From Actinoplanes sp. NBC_00393 (GTDB lineage Bacteria; Actinomycetota; Actinomycetes; Mycobacteriales; Micromonosporaceae): a stretch of DNA of 64,000 nt. This document shows positions 42,550 through 51,862 of the stretch, piece after piece; within the stretch, counting starts at the first letter, position 1, and every line of letters begins with the position of its first letter. The DNA is taken from assembly GCF_036053395.1 (NCBI RefSeq), contig NZ_CP107942.1, positions 9,394,001-9,458,000 of the forward strand, given 5' to 3'. The notes under the pieces are model-generated. The model saw nothing but the letters and a program-made list of their open reading frames with translations, was not told where the DNA came from and made no database searches. A program made the translations under genes and the position numbers.

Positions 42550-44649
42550 ATGAGCGACACCTCTGTGGTCTTTAACGTCCTCGCGAGGGACCGGGCGTCA
42601 CGGGTCTTCGGGAAGATCCGCAAGGCGGCCCTGGACGGGTCGTCCGGCATCGTCGCCGCGCTCGGCCCGGCGCTGCTCCCGACCGTCGCCGCGGCGACCG
42701 CGGGGATCGTCGGCTTCGGTGCGGCGGTGACGAGTGCCGGCGCAGCCGTAGGCGTCTACGGCGCCGTGTTCGGCTCGGCGTTCGGCGAGGTCAAGGAGGC
42801 CAGCGACAAGACGGCCGACCTCACCGACAAGATCACCCTGCTCAACGAGCAGATCAAGGTCGCCAAGGAGCAGGGCGACGAAAGTATGGCCGGTCGGCTG
42901 GAGCTGTCCCGGGCCAAGGCGGTCAATGAGCTGACCGCCCGCTACAACCTGATGCCGCCCGCGCTGCGCCGGGTCACGCAGTCCTACGACGGCATGAAGA
43001 TGTCGTGGCAGGACTTCGTCAACAAGAACAAGCCGCAGGTCTACGCCACGATGACCAGCGGTTTCAACAGCCTGACCACGATCATCCCGAAGCTGCAGCC
43101 GCTGTTCGATCTGGGCTCGGCGGCCGCGGCCCGGTTCGTCGGCTGGCTCGGCCAGGCCGCGAACGGCGGCGGCATCGACCGGTTCATCAACTTCCTCGTC
43201 AGCCAGGGTGGTCCGGCGCTCGACAAGTTCGCGGCGATCGGCCGGAACGTGTTCACCACGATCGGCGCAGCCGCTCGTGCGACGGTGCCGGCCGGGCAGG
43301 GGATGCTCGACTGGCTGGTGAAGATCACCGACAAGGCCGCGACCTGGTCGCAGGGTGGCGGCTTCGAGCGGTTCATGGGCTACGTGTCCACCCAGGGCCC
43401 AGGCGTGGTGTCGACGCTCGGATCGCTGGCGACGTCGATCGGGCACATCGCCCAGGCGGTCACGCCGCTGGCACCGGTGTCGCTGGCGGTGGCGAAGGCG
43501 CTGGGCGCGATCATCGCGGCGATCCCGCCGCCGGTGCTCACCGCGCTGGTCGCCACGTGGATCGCCTACTCGGTGGCGCTGAAGGGCTACCGGGCGGTCG
43601 TCACCGCGGTGGGCATCGCGACGAAGGGTGCTGCGGCGGCGCAGGCGGTGTGGAACGCGGCGCAGCTCGCCGCGAACTTCACCCGGGCCACGGCGCAGAT
43701 CGCAGCGTTCGTCGCGAAGCAGGCGGCACTCAAGGTGGCCACGCTGGCGTCCGCCGCGGCCCAGGGTGTCTGGAACGCGGCGATCATCGCCGCCAACTTC
43801 GCCCGGGCCAGCGCCCAGATCGCCGCCTTCTATGCCAAGCAGCTGCTGATCTCGGCCGCGACGAAGGCGTGGGCGGCGGTCCAGTGGGTGCTGAACCTGG
43901 CCATGTGGGCGTCGCCGATTACGTGGATCGTGGTCGGGATCATCGCGTTGATCGCGATCATCGTGCTGATCGCCACCAAAACGGACTGGTTCTCCAAGAT
44001 CTGGAACGCGGCCTGGGGCTGGATCAAGCGGGTGGCTGGTGCGGCGTGGGACTGGATCAAGGCGAAGACGAGCGCGTTCTGGGGCTGGATCAAGTCGGTG
44101 CCGGGCTGGATCCGGGACCGGTGGAACAGCATCTGGGGCTCGATCAAGACGAACGCCGGTAACGCCTGGAACTGGATCAAGACGAAGGTCGCCCAGTTCT
44201 ACACGTGGATCACCGGGCTGCCTGGCAAGGTCAGCAACAAGCTGAGCAGCATGTTCAACGGGCTGTGGACCGGCTTCAAGTCGGTGGCCAACCGGATCAT
44301 CGCGGGCTGGAACCGGCTGCAGTTCACCATCGGCGGCGGGTCTTTTGCCGGCGTCTCGATTCCGAGCGTCACCCTGGGGACGCCGAACATTCCGTACCTG
44401 GCCAAGGGCGGCAACATCCAGCGGTCCGGCACGGCAGTCGTCGGCGAGCGCGGCCCCGAGCTGGTGTCGCTGTCCCGCGGCGCTCAGGTCACCCCACTGA
44501 CCGGTGCTCGTGGCGCCGCCAAGATGGCCCTGGAGATCGACCTGCGCGGCGCCGACCAGGAGTTCGCCCGGATGTTCCTCAAGCTGTTGCGCAACTCCAG
44601 CTCGATGCAGTCGACCATGCGGCAGCACCTCGGCATTAAGGCGGTGTGA
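42550..44649 (+). CDS. Tape measure protein
   Basis: A 699-residue tail-length ruler, which also forms a channel through the host envelope during DNA entry. It has an N-terminal hydrophobic region (about 36-75), a duplicated 40-residue helical unit (365-404 and 405-444), a transmembrane stretch near 465-480 (WIVVGIIALIAIIVLIATK), and a row of Trp-rich units (AWDWIKAKTSAFWGWIKSVP, then NAWNWIKTK) at about 485-555. At about 1.5 angstrom per residue the tail would be near 100 nm. ATG 42550 is chosen because GGAGG is 6 nt upstream; the in-frame GTG at 42544 is too close. Confidence 0.88.
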   Translation: MSDTSVVFNVLARDRASRVFGKIRKAALDGSSGIVAALGPALLPTVAAATAGIVGFGAAVTSAGAAVGVYGAVFGSAFGEVKEASDKTADLTDKITLLNEQIKVAKEQGDESMAGRLELSRAKAVNELTARYNLMPPALRRVTQSYDGMKMSWQDFVNKNKPQVYATMTSGFNSLTTIIPKLQPLFDLGSAAAARFVGWLGQAANGGGIDRFINFLVSQGGPALDKFAAIGRNVFTTIGAAARATVPAGQGMLDWLVKITDKAATWSQGGGFERFMGYVSTQGPGVVSTLGSLATSIGHIAQAVTPLAPVSLAVAKALGAIIAAIPPPVLTALVATWIAYSVALKGYRAVVTAVGIATKGAAAAQAVWNAAQLAANFTRATAQIAAFVAKQAALKVATLASAAAQGVWNAAIIAANFARASAQIAAFYAKQLLISAATKAWAAVQWVLNLAMWASPITWIVVGIIALIAIIVLIATKTDWFSKIWNAAWGWIKRVAGAAWDWIKAKTSAFWGWIKSVPGWIRDRWNSIWGSIKTNAGNAWNWIKTKVAQFYTWITGLPGKVSNKLSSMFNGLWTGFKSVANRIIAGWNRLQFTIGGGSFAGVSIPSVTLGTPNIPYLAKGGNIQRSGTAVVGERGPELVSLSRGAQVTPLTGARGAAKMALEIDLRGADQEFARMFLKLLRNSSSMQSTMRQHLGIKAV

Positions 44650-44650
44650 C

Positions 44651-47350
44651 GTGGCATTTCCGGTCACGCCGCTGCCGCTGCGTGCGCTGATCGCGCCCGG
44701 GGCTGACCCGGCCGACCCGTCGTCGTGGTCGTTCGTCGACATCACCGACGACGTGCGGGTCGCCGACGGCGTGACGATCCAGGTTGGCCGGCAGGACGAG
44801 GGCTCTCAGACCGACACGACCAAGGTGTCGGCAACGATCGACAACCGGGACGGGCACTACTCCCGGGTCAACCCGCTCGGCGCCTACTTCGGGAGGCTCG
44901 GCCGGGGTACGCCGCTCGAGGCCCGGGTCACCCGGATCACCGACACCTTCTCCCGGGTGACCGGCTCGGGCTGGGGTACGGAGCCGTCCTCCGGGCTGAT
45001 CTGGTCGCACACCAACATCGCGAAGTGGTCGACCTCAGGAAGCGGTGGCAGCTACACCGCTGCCTCTCCGGGCAGCGGGGACCTGGCGATCCTCACCGAG
45101 GCGGCCGGCCACGACGTCGAGATCACGTACACCGCGAGCGTGCCCGCGGTGATGACCGGGTCGGCGTGGGCGCACGGTGCGGTGATCCGGTACGCCGACA
45201 CCAGCAACTACTACAAGGTGCACACCGAGTTCCGTCTCGGCGGCGGCATCGGCGTGAAGGTCGCGCGCATGCTCGCCGGGGCCAATTCCGACCTGGGCGA
45301 GAACACCAGCACCGGGGTCACCTACACGTCCGGCACGCGGATCCGGAGCCGGGTCCGCGCGGTTGGCAAGACGATCCAGGTCCGGGTGTGGCTGGAGTCC
45401 GGAACGGAGCCGGACGTCTGGCACCTCCAGGTCGACGACGACCAGGTGACCGGCACCGGCACCGGCATCTTCGAATGGCGCGTGCCCGGCAACACCAACC
45501 CGGGCAGCCTCACCGTCACGGTCGACGACTTCCGGATGGACGTCATCCGGGCGACCACCCCGGTGCCCGAGTGGCCGGTCCGCTGGGACCAGACCGGAAC
45601 CAACGTCGTCGCCCCGCTCGTCGGCGCCGGCACCATCCGGCGGCTGTCCCAGGGACAGGCCGCCCTGCGGTCGTCGCAGTACCGGCAGATCACCAGCTAC
45701 ACCCGGCGCCGCGGGCACTGGACGCTGGAGGACGGCTCCGAAGCGGGACGGCTCGCCAACACCTATCCCGGCGGCCAGATGGGCACGTTCTCCGGTACGA
45801 CGCTCGGCGACAGCGGCGGTCCGGGCGGTGCGGCATCGGTGGCGAAGAGCCCGGCCGGCAGCTTCATGGGCGGGGTCTTCGTCCTCCCGGATTTCCTGGA
45901 CAACGGCTTCCAGTTCGCCTGGAGCTGCAAACTCACGGCTGCGCCGACCGGCACGTTCGCCGAGATGATCAGGTTCGCGACCACCGGCGGGCATCTCTTC
46001 TCGTTCCAGGTGTCCGACACCCGCTTCAAAATCGTGATCACCGACGGCCCGATCACCCTGCTCGACTCGCAGTTCCTTCGCGGCGCGAACGATCCGCAGC
46101 AGTGGATGTCGTACCGGGTCAAGGTGACCGAGTCCGGCGGCACCGTCACGGTCGAACCCGCATGGTTCAGCGCGGGTTCCAGCACGGTCACCGGCGTCAC
46201 CGACTCGTACGTCTACTCCCTCGGCCGGTTGCAGAGCTGGCGGCAGACCACGAACGCCATGACCACCGACGCGTTGTGGAGCCACGTTTTCGGCGTCACC
46301 ACCGGCACCGACAACCTCCACAGCTACCGGGCGACCCGGGCGTTTGACGGGTACGCCGGCGAGACCGCAGGCGACCGGCTGGAGCGGCTCGCGGCCGAGG
46401 AGGGCGTGCTGCTGGCGGTCACCGGCGACGTGGACGACACCATGCTGATGGGTCCGCAGAGGCCGGGCACCCTGCTCGAGCTGATGCGCGAGTGCGAGGA
46501 AGCCGACCAGGGCGTGCTCTACGAGCGCGGCGCCGGGCTGGCCTACCTGACCCGGGCCACGCTGTACAACCAGAACCCGGTGATGGAGCTCGACTTCGAC
46601 GACGGGCACATCGCCGCGCCGCCGGAGCCGGTCGACGACGACCAAAGGTTGCGGAACCGGGTCACAGCGACGCGGGTCGGCGGCTCGGAAGAGACCGTCG
46701 AGGACGAGGACTCGATCGCCGAGGTAGGCATCTACTCCGACGAGCTGACCGTCAACCTCGAGGCGGACAGCCAGCTGAAGGACTACGCGGCCTGGCGGCT
46801 GCACCTCGGCACCCAGGACGGGCTGCGGTGGCCACGCATCGAGCTGAACCTGGCCCGCAACCCGAGCCTGATCGCCGCCTGGTGTCGGGTGCGGATCGGC
46901 AGCCGGATCACGATCGAGCACCCGCCCGACGCGGTCGGCACCGACGCCCTGGACTTGATCGTCGAGGGCTGGACCGAGACCATGTCGATCTACTCCTGGG
47001 ATGTGGTGCTGGTCTGCTCACCAGCCAAGCCGTGGCTCGTCGGTGTCTACGACGATACGGACGCCCGGTACGACTCCGCGTCGACGACGTTGGTGTCCAC
47101 GGTCGCGGCGGGCGTGACGTCGCTGCCGATCACGTCGGTGTACGCGGCCGATGCCTGGTCGGTCAGCGACGGCCCGTTCAACTGGCTGATCGCCGGTGAG
47201 GAGATGACCGTCACCGCGGTCACCGCGCCGGCCGGATCCGGTCCCTACACCCAGACCGCCACGGTGACCCGGGCCGTCAACGGGATCTCAAAAGCTCTGC
47301 CGGCTGGGTCCGAGGTTGTTCTCGCCTACCCGGCCCGGTACGCACTCTGA
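44651..47350 (+). CDS. Large tail protein (distal tail / baseplate hub-like)
   Basis: An 899-residue tail protein. The N-terminal part (VTIQVGRQDEGSQTDTTKVS, ATIDNRDGHYSRVNPLGAYF) matches the siphovirus tail-fibre-hub class of actinophages. Residues about 105-300 form a jelly-roll, possibly sugar-binding, domain (WAHGAVIRYADTSNYYKVHT). A second similar module lies at about 365-545. The C-terminal third (ADQGVLYERGAGLAYLTRAT, DYAAWRLHLGTQDGLRWPRI) completes the hub. It probably contacts the host surface. Confidence 0.75.
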   Translation: MAFPVTPLPLRALIAPGADPADPSSWSFVDITDDVRVADGVTIQVGRQDEGSQTDTTKVSATIDNRDGHYSRVNPLGAYFGRLGRGTPLEARVTRITDTFSRVTGSGWGTEPSSGLIWSHTNIAKWSTSGSGGSYTAASPGSGDLAILTEAAGHDVEITYTASVPAVMTGSAWAHGAVIRYADTSNYYKVHTEFRLGGGIGVKVARMLAGANSDLGENTSTGVTYTSGTRIRSRVRAVGKTIQVRVWLESGTEPDVWHLQVDDDQVTGTGTGIFEWRVPGNTNPGSLTVTVDDFRMDVIRATTPVPEWPVRWDQTGTNVVAPLVGAGTIRRLSQGQAALRSSQYRQITSYTRRRGHWTLEDGSEAGRLANTYPGGQMGTFSGTTLGDSGGPGGAASVAKSPAGSFMGGVFVLPDFLDNGFQFAWSCKLTAAPTGTFAEMIRFATTGGHLFSFQVSDTRFKIVITDGPITLLDSQFLRGANDPQQWMSYRVKVTESGGTVTVEPAWFSAGSSTVTGVTDSYVYSLGRLQSWRQTTNAMTTDALWSHVFGVTTGTDNLHSYRATRAFDGYAGETAGDRLERLAAEEGVLLAVTGDVDDTMLMGPQRPGTLLELMRECEEADQGVLYERGAGLAYLTRATLYNQNPVMELDFDDGHIAAPPEPVDDDQRLRNRVTATRVGGSEETVEDEDSIAEVGIYSDELTVNLEADSQLKDYAAWRLHLGTQDGLRWPRIELNLARNPSLIAAWCRVRIGSRITIEHPPDAVGTDALDLIVEGWTETMSIYSWDVVLVCSPAKPWLVGVYDDTDARYDSASTTLVSTVAAGVTSLPITSVYAADAWSVSDGPFNWLIAGEEMTVTAVTAPAGSGPYTQTATVTRAVNGISKALPAGSEVVLAYPARYAL

Positions 47351-47359
47351 GGAGGTCGC

Positions 47360-47812
47360 ATGCCCCAGGCAGGCCAGAGGATCCGCGCCTCCGACGTCAC
47401 CCGGGCCCGGCCGACGACCTACTACGACCAGGCGTCCGGCACCCTGCCGGCATCCTCGTCGGCGGTCGACATCCCCGGCATCAGCATCTCGTTCACCACC
47501 GAGGTGGCCAACGCCGATGTGACGCTGTGGTGGACGATCCAGGCCGACCCGACCGCCGCGTCGACCAGCGCGCTGATCTCGGCGCGGCCGCGGATCACGG
47601 CGCCGGGCGGCGGCACTACTGATTCGCCGGTGTACGCCACGTACGGGCCGTCCGGTGTCGCCGCTGAGCAGGCCACGGTGAGCCAGTCCTGGGCGACGCA
47701 GCTCGGGGTGCCGGGGACGTACACGATCGTCGTCAAGGGCTCTACCGCGGCGAACCAGGCGATCAACCTGTACTCCACTCTGACGGTCCAGGTCACCGAG
47801 AAGTTCTCGTAA
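47360..47812 (+). CDS. Unknown tail-associated protein
   Basis: 150 residues, beta-rich, with RIRASDVTRARPTTYYDQAS at the start, a motif common in proteins that follow tail hub genes. Possible minor tail or receptor-contact protein. Confidence 0.6.
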   Translation: MPQAGQRIRASDVTRARPTTYYDQASGTLPASSSAVDIPGISISFTTEVANADVTLWWTIQADPTAASTSALISARPRITAPGGGTTDSPVYATYGPSGVAAEQATVSQSWATQLGVPGTYTIVVKGSTAANQAINLYSTLTVQVTEKFS

Positions 47813-47824
47813 GGAGGCCCCCTC

Positions 47825-48451
47825 ATGCCCGCATTGGTGCCGTCCCTGGTGCGTCTGCGCACCGACTTCAACACCCTGTTTCCCGGCCGTGGCCGAGGCT
47901 CGGACGGCTGGATCGGCGACCCGGCCCACCAGGCTCGCGACAGCGACCACAACCCGGACGAGCGCGGCCTGGTCCACGCGATCGACGTCGACGCGGACCT
48001 CGGGCCAGGCGTCGACATGCGCGACTTCGTCGAGTTCGTCGTGGCGCGCTGCCGGTCCGGCAAGGAGAAGCGCCTCACGTACGTGATCCACAACCGGATC
48101 ATCTGGTCGGCCAGCTACGGCTGGGTCGGCCGGCGCTACACCGGCGACAACCCGCACACCGCGCACGCGCACTTCTCGGCCAGCAGCAACCCGGCCCGAG
48201 AGAACAACACGAGCAGCTGGCACCTTGAGGAGGTTCCCGTGGCACTCACCCCTGCCGACAAGGACTGGATCGCCGGGCAGATCCTGGCGCAGACCAAGGT
48301 CGCCGTCACTGGCTTGCTAGACGAGATCGGCAAGGCGGCCGGTCGGGGCACCCACAACCAGAAGCTGGGCCGCACCGAGACGACGATCGGCCAGGCGATC
48401 CAGGAGACTAACTTCAAGGTCGACCAGCTGGCCGACGCCGATCCGGCGTGA
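47825..48451 (+). CDS. Endolysin, peptidase M15-like
   Basis: A 208-residue lysin. SDHNPD (His42), HAIDVD (Asp54) and HTAHAHF (His114/His116) give the zinc-binding set of the VanY/M15 group, which cuts peptide bonds in peptidoglycan. Residues 130-208 are helical and may bind the wall or oligomerise. Two small membrane genes follow, completing a lysis cassette. Confidence 0.8.
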   Translation: MPALVPSLVRLRTDFNTLFPGRGRGSDGWIGDPAHQARDSDHNPDERGLVHAIDVDADLGPGVDMRDFVEFVVARCRSGKEKRLTYVIHNRIIWSASYGWVGRRYTGDNPHTAHAHFSASSNPARENNTSSWHLEEVPVALTPADKDWIAGQILAQTKVAVTGLLDEIGKAAGRGTHNQKLGRTETTIGQAIQETNFKVDQLADADPA

Positions 48452-48795
48452 CGACGGTCGACCCGAGCGACGTCACCACCGGCGAGCTGTCCCGCGGTCT
48501 GTCCCGCGTGGAGCGTGAGATGCGCGAGGGATTCTCTGCGATCCGCAAGGAAATCTCCGGTCTCAGCTTCGTGCCGGCCGCGGTGTACGCGGCCGACATG
48601 CTGGCGTACCGGGACAAGATCCAGCGCCTAGAGGGCGACCTGGACGAGGAACGGCAGGAGCGGCGCGAGGATCAGAAGATCGCGCAGCAGCGGTCGTGGC
48701 AGGCGTCGTGGTCGATCCGGTTGGCGATCATCTCGATGCCGCTGTCGCTGGCGGTTTCGGTCGCTGCTGGTCTGCTGATCGCGGCGCTGAAGTGA
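48448..48795 (+). CDS. Coiled-coil protein with C-terminal membrane helix
   Basis: 115 residues. A long charged coil (about 12-80, RDKIQRLEGDLDEERQERRE) ends in one membrane helix (IRLAIISMPLSLAVSVAAGL). GTG overlaps the endolysin stop. Common in actinophage lysis modules; may be a holin or anti-holin, not proven. Confidence 0.6.
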   Translation: MTTVDPSDVTTGELSRGLSRVEREMREGFSAIRKEISGLSFVPAAVYAADMLAYRDKIQRLEGDLDEERQERREDQKIAQQRSWQASWSIRLAIISMPLSLAVSVAAGLLIAALK

Positions 48796-48830
48796 CGCGC
48801 TATCCCTTCATGGTCCGTGGGGATTAGGGC

Positions 48831-49151
48831 TTACGTCGTCCAGAGCCGCGAGGCCCGCCACTGCCGCTGCCGGTCGGCCACCTCGAGGTCGGCGCCGCAC
48901 TGCCGGTAGAGCTCGGCCATCGGCTCCAGGTGCGCCCACATCTCAGGTGCCGTCTCCATCCGGCCGAGCAGGTTTCCGAGGGCGATGCCGTAGACGACCG
49001 GGTCGCGGGTGATCGCGTGCAGCTCGGCGACCGTCTGCTCGTCGACGGGCCAGCCCTGGCCTTGAATGAGCCACTCGGCGTGCCCGCTGACCTTCGCCAC
49101 TCCCATGCGCTGCCGGGTGTCCAGCTGGGCGCCGTACGGCACGTGCACCAT
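48831..49151 (-). CDS. Unknown leftward protein inside the lysis module
   Basis: 106 residues, soluble and helical (AEWLIQGQGWPVDEQTVAEL, WAHLEPMAELYRQCGADLEV). It runs against the lysis genes, with 27 bp between its ATG and the next rightward start. A gene in the opposite sense within a late operon is often a cargo (moron) gene. No family recognised. Confidence 0.6.
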   Translation of the reverse strand: MVHVPYGAQLDTRQRMGVAKVSGHAEWLIQGQGWPVDEQTVAELHAITRDPVVYGIALGNLLGRMETAPEMWAHLEPMAELYRQCGADLEVADRQRQWRASRLWTT

Positions 49152-49178
49152 CCCATCACCCCCTTGAGGAGAATCATC

Positions 49179-49382
49179 ATGCTCGCTCGTATCCGCAAGG
49201 CTGTCATCGCCGGTGTCGGCGCCGGCGCGGCGGCAGTGGTCGCCGCTCTGGTCCAGTCCGCGACCGAGGGCAACGTCAACCGGGACGAGGTGTCGCGCGC
49301 CATCGGTCTCGGCGTCGCCGCGGCTGTCAGCGTCGGCTGGGCCGCGTGGCGCGTCCCGAACGCCCCGGCGGTGAGCCGGTGA
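49179..49382 (+). CDS. Holin-like membrane protein
   Basis: 67 residues with two hydrophobic stretches (AVIAGVGAGAAAVVAALVQ and AIGLGVAAAVSVGWAAW) around a short polar loop. Size, place and GAGGAG before ATG fit a phage holin. Sequence alone cannot prove it. Confidence 0.6.
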   Translation: MLARIRKAVIAGVGAGAAAVVAALVQSATEGNVNRDEVSRAIGLGVAAAVSVGWAAWRVPNAPAVSR

Positions 49383-49561
49383 AGGTCACCGTCGAGTGGC
49401 TGGACGGCGAGGTCCGCATCTACGACGACATCGACAAGTCCGAGGCGGGTACTGACCAAGTGCTGCGGCTCTACGGACGACGCAAGATCGGCGGCCCGGC
49501 CGAGCTGATTACGGCGATTCCGCACGCTGGCGTGCGCGAGTGGAAGCTGGCCGACCGGTGA
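49379..49561 (+). CDS. Unknown 60-aa protein
   Basis: GTG overlaps the previous stop. A small beta-rich protein (KVTVEWLDGEVRIYDDIDKS, PAELITAIPHAGVREWKLAD). Function unknown. Confidence 0.5.
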   Translation: MKVTVEWLDGEVRIYDDIDKSEAGTDQVLRLYGRRKIGGPAELITAIPHAGVREWKLADR

Positions 49562-49803
49562 GCGCTTGGACGTGGGCGTGGATCGGCTGGGGGCTGTACT
49601 TCGCGATCGTCGAGGGCATGGCCCTTTTCAACTCGAAGCCCGGCGACACCCTCTCCGAGCACGCCTGGGCCTGGCTCGGGTACGCGGTCACCGGCCAGCA
49701 GGACCTGCGCCGGCCGACAGGCTGGACGCGGCTACGCCGGTTCATGCTGCTGGCCGGGCTTGCCTGGCTGGTCGTGCACCTGCTCACCGGCGGCATCTTC
49801 TAA
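49558..49803 (+). CDS. Two-pass membrane protein
   Basis: 81 residues. Helices at about 4-22 (WTWAWIGWGLYFAIVEGM) and 62-80, and a conserved KPGDTLSEHAW between them, a pattern met in many actinophage lysis modules. Could be a second holin-type protein. It ends the late operon. Confidence 0.6.
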   Translation: MSAWTWAWIGWGLYFAIVEGMALFNSKPGDTLSEHAWAWLGYAVTGQQDLRRPTGWTRLRRFMLLAGLAWLVVHLLTGGIF

Positions 49804-49804
49804 C

Positions 49805-49857
49805 GCGGGCTGGCCCTGGGTTCTCACGGCCCCAGGCGGCCAGCTTTGCCAGCCCGC
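49805..49857 (+). terminator. Terminator of the late operon
   Basis: GCGGGCTGGC and GCCAGCCCGC form an outer 10-bp stem around an inner hairpin (CCCTGGG with CCCCAGG). It begins 2 nt after the stop codon. Confidence 0.75.
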
Positions 49858-49881
49858 CTCAGACCACCGTAGTCCCCAACT

Positions 49882-50082
49882 TCAGGACGTGGCCCGGGCC
49901 TCGGCGGCCGCGATCCGGGCCACGTCGTCGATGCTCAGCCGCACGCAAGGCTCCTCGCCCGGCACCTCCTGGTCCAGGTCGATCAGGCCGCTGCTGCTGG
50001 TGACAGCGCAGAACTCACCGGCATACTGCCGGTCCAACGCCTCACGCAGCCGCCCGGCGATCCGTGCCTGCAGGTCATCCAT
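49882..50082 (-). CDS. Small unknown leftward protein
   Basis: 66 residues (DDLQARIAGRLREALDRQYA, GLIDLDQEVPGEEPCVRLSI). ATG 50082 has TACGGT 6 nt upstream, suggesting a leaderless message. Unknown function; expressed on its own in the lysogen, if the promoter is real. Confidence 0.55.
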   Translation of the reverse strand: MDDLQARIAGRLREALDRQYAGEFCAVTSSSGLIDLDQEVPGEEPCVRLSIDDVARIAAAEARATS

Positions 50083-50170
50083 TACTCGACCGTAGCCGTA
50101 CCCTGAGAACTTAGTGCCGCCCCTGTGGATAGCCCTGCCCGGCTGCCCACAGGGGCGGCCCCTTTTGCGT

Positions 50171-51424
50171 CTACGCGGACTCCTCGAGGAACGCGTCGAC
50201 CGCCGCGTTACCTGTGAACTTCCGCAGCTTGCGGCGCAGCAACCCGACCCGGTCATCAGCCCGCACCGACCCGGCCTGCCGCGACAGCCGATACGACTTC
50301 GCCGCCGCGGCCGCCGCCCGCTCCGGCTCGTTCGCCTGCACCAAGCTCTCCGCCATCCAAGACTGATACAGGGCGGTCTCCCGGCCAGTGTCAGCGCCGT
50401 ACCCGACGATCGCCCGCTCCAGGATCGGCACCGCCCGCAACGGCCGCTTCAGCTGCGTCCACACCCGGCCCGCCATCACCTCGACCTCTTCCGGGCTGAG
50501 CCAGTACACCCATTCCGGGTCTTCCTCCCATGGCTTCTGGCCGGCGTAGTCGGCCTCCACGACACCCAACGCCCGCTCGGCCGCCTGCGCGTCACCCGCC
50601 CTCGCGGCCGCCCATGCGACCCGCTCACCGAGCAGCGCCCGAGTCTTCGACGTCGCCGTGTGCTTCGCACCTGCGTACGCCGACCGGGCCAGCGTCACCG
50701 CGGTGGTCGAGTCACCAACGTTCGACATCTGGTAGGCCAGACTGCTCAGGTTGTTCGCGGCGCCGACCGGATCACCGCCGGCATGCGCCGCGCTCACGCC
50801 GAGCAGGTAGATCCGTTCCGCCTCGGCGTACCGTCCGGCGTCTGAGGTTGTCCACCCGGCCAGCTGGCACAGCTCCCCGACCGCGACGAGCAGCCGCTTG
50901 CCGACTTCCTCGGTGTAGGAGCGGGTCTGCAGCAGGTCGATGGTGGCGGCGAGTTCGGCGGTCACCATCGCGTAGGTGTCGGAGCCGCCGACGTGGTCGT
51001 CCAGGAGGCGGAGCTGGCGTACCCGCCGCTCGACCTTGCGGACCATGCCCAAGCCGATGCGCCGGCCGGACCGGGATTCGGTGACCTGCGGTGGTTCGGC
51101 GATCAGCCACTCGTGGGCGATGTTGACCGCGTTCTCCGGGGTGGGCTTCTCGGCGACCAGCTCGGCGCTGAGCCGCTCGGAGTCGGCCGGCCGCCAGATA
51201 CCTCCGTCGCACACCCACGGGCCGCGCAGCATCGCGGCGAGCTCGCCGCCGGTGTCGAGGACCTCGTCGAGTTTGCGGACGATCGCGAGGTCGGGCACGC
51301 CGCGGCGGCCGTTCTCGATGCGGCTCAGATGACCGGGATCGGTCAGTGCGGCTTGGGCGAGCCCGCGCAGGGACATGCCGCGTGCTGTCCGTAGGCGCCG
51401 TAGCGCGTCGCCGAAGGTCTCCAC
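50171..51424 (-). CDS. XRE-family regulator with TPR-like domain
   Basis: A 417-residue protein. Residues 1-65 are a Cro/CI-type HTH (FGDALRRLRTARGMSLRGLA, DPGHLSRIENGRR). The remainder is helical with TPR-like repeats (AGDAQAAERALGVVEADYAG, GRETALYQSWMAESLVQANE). Such regulators, often paired with DUF397 proteins, are abundant in actinobacterial chromosomes and act in development and secondary metabolism. Here it lies inside a prophage with a DUF397 gene about 1 kb away. GTG 51424 is chosen for its place at the HTH. Confidence 0.8.
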   Translation of the reverse strand: METFGDALRRLRTARGMSLRGLAQAALTDPGHLSRIENGRRGVPDLAIVRKLDEVLDTGGELAAMLRGPWVCDGGIWRPADSERLSAELVAEKPTPENAVNIAHEWLIAEPPQVTESRSGRRIGLGMVRKVERRVRQLRLLDDHVGGSDTYAMVTAELAATIDLLQTRSYTEEVGKRLLVAVGELCQLAGWTTSDAGRYAEAERIYLLGVSAAHAGGDPVGAANNLSSLAYQMSNVGDSTTAVTLARSAYAGAKHTATSKTRALLGERVAWAAARAGDAQAAERALGVVEADYAGQKPWEEDPEWVYWLSPEEVEVMAGRVWTQLKRPLRAVPILERAIVGYGADTGRETALYQSWMAESLVQANEPERAAAAAAKSYRLSRQAGSVRADDRVGLLRRKLRKFTGNAAVDAFLEESA

Positions 51425-51454
51425 AGGCTGCCCCCTGGGTTGTCCTGCATCCAG

Positions 51455-51496
51455 TGTTGCCACTGTTGCCAACCTTGCGCGACCCCGTCTGGCAAC
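51455..51496. promoter_or_regulatory. TGTTGCCA repeats upstream of the XRE-TPR gene
   Basis: TGTTGCCA occurs at 51455-51462 and 51464-51471, and the inverse TGGCAAC at 51490-51496, 31-72 bp upstream of the regulator's start. Candidate autoregulatory operators. Confidence 0.45.
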
Positions 51497-51634
51497 GCGG
51501 ATGAACTTCCAACCCCGCCGGGTGATCGGAAGGCTGCTTGTAGCGACGGCGGGTGCAGCGGAGCCGTGAGAAGCACGTGGTGCTCGCCGTCGCCCGACCC
51601 CCGGTGATCCGGCTCGTGGCGGAGGCGATGAGCG

Positions 51635-51862
51635 ATGGCGACGGCGTACGCGATAGAGCACCACCCTCGACGGCGGCTACTACGGCCGTGGGTACAGCAG
51701 TGTGCTTACGACCGTGAGTCCTGGCCATGCACCGCCGAGAAGGCGCTCCGGGCGCGACGTGACGGGCTCCGCATTGAGTCACCCGGCCGCGTCGACCCGT
51801 GCGATGTCGCGGACGCGTTGCCCGCTCACGCTCCGGGCCGGGCCCGGGGGTCCGGACGATGA
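51635..51862 (+). CDS. Unknown 75-aa protein
   Basis: Basic, with two Cys (VQQCAYDRESWPCTAEKALR). Stop overlaps the next ATG (ATGA), supporting coupled translation. No family recognised. It starts a four-gene rightward cluster leading to DUF397. Confidence 0.5.
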   Translation: MATAYAIEHHPRRRLLRPWVQQCAYDRESWPCTAEKALRARRDGLRIESPGRVDPCDVADALPAHAPGRARGSGR

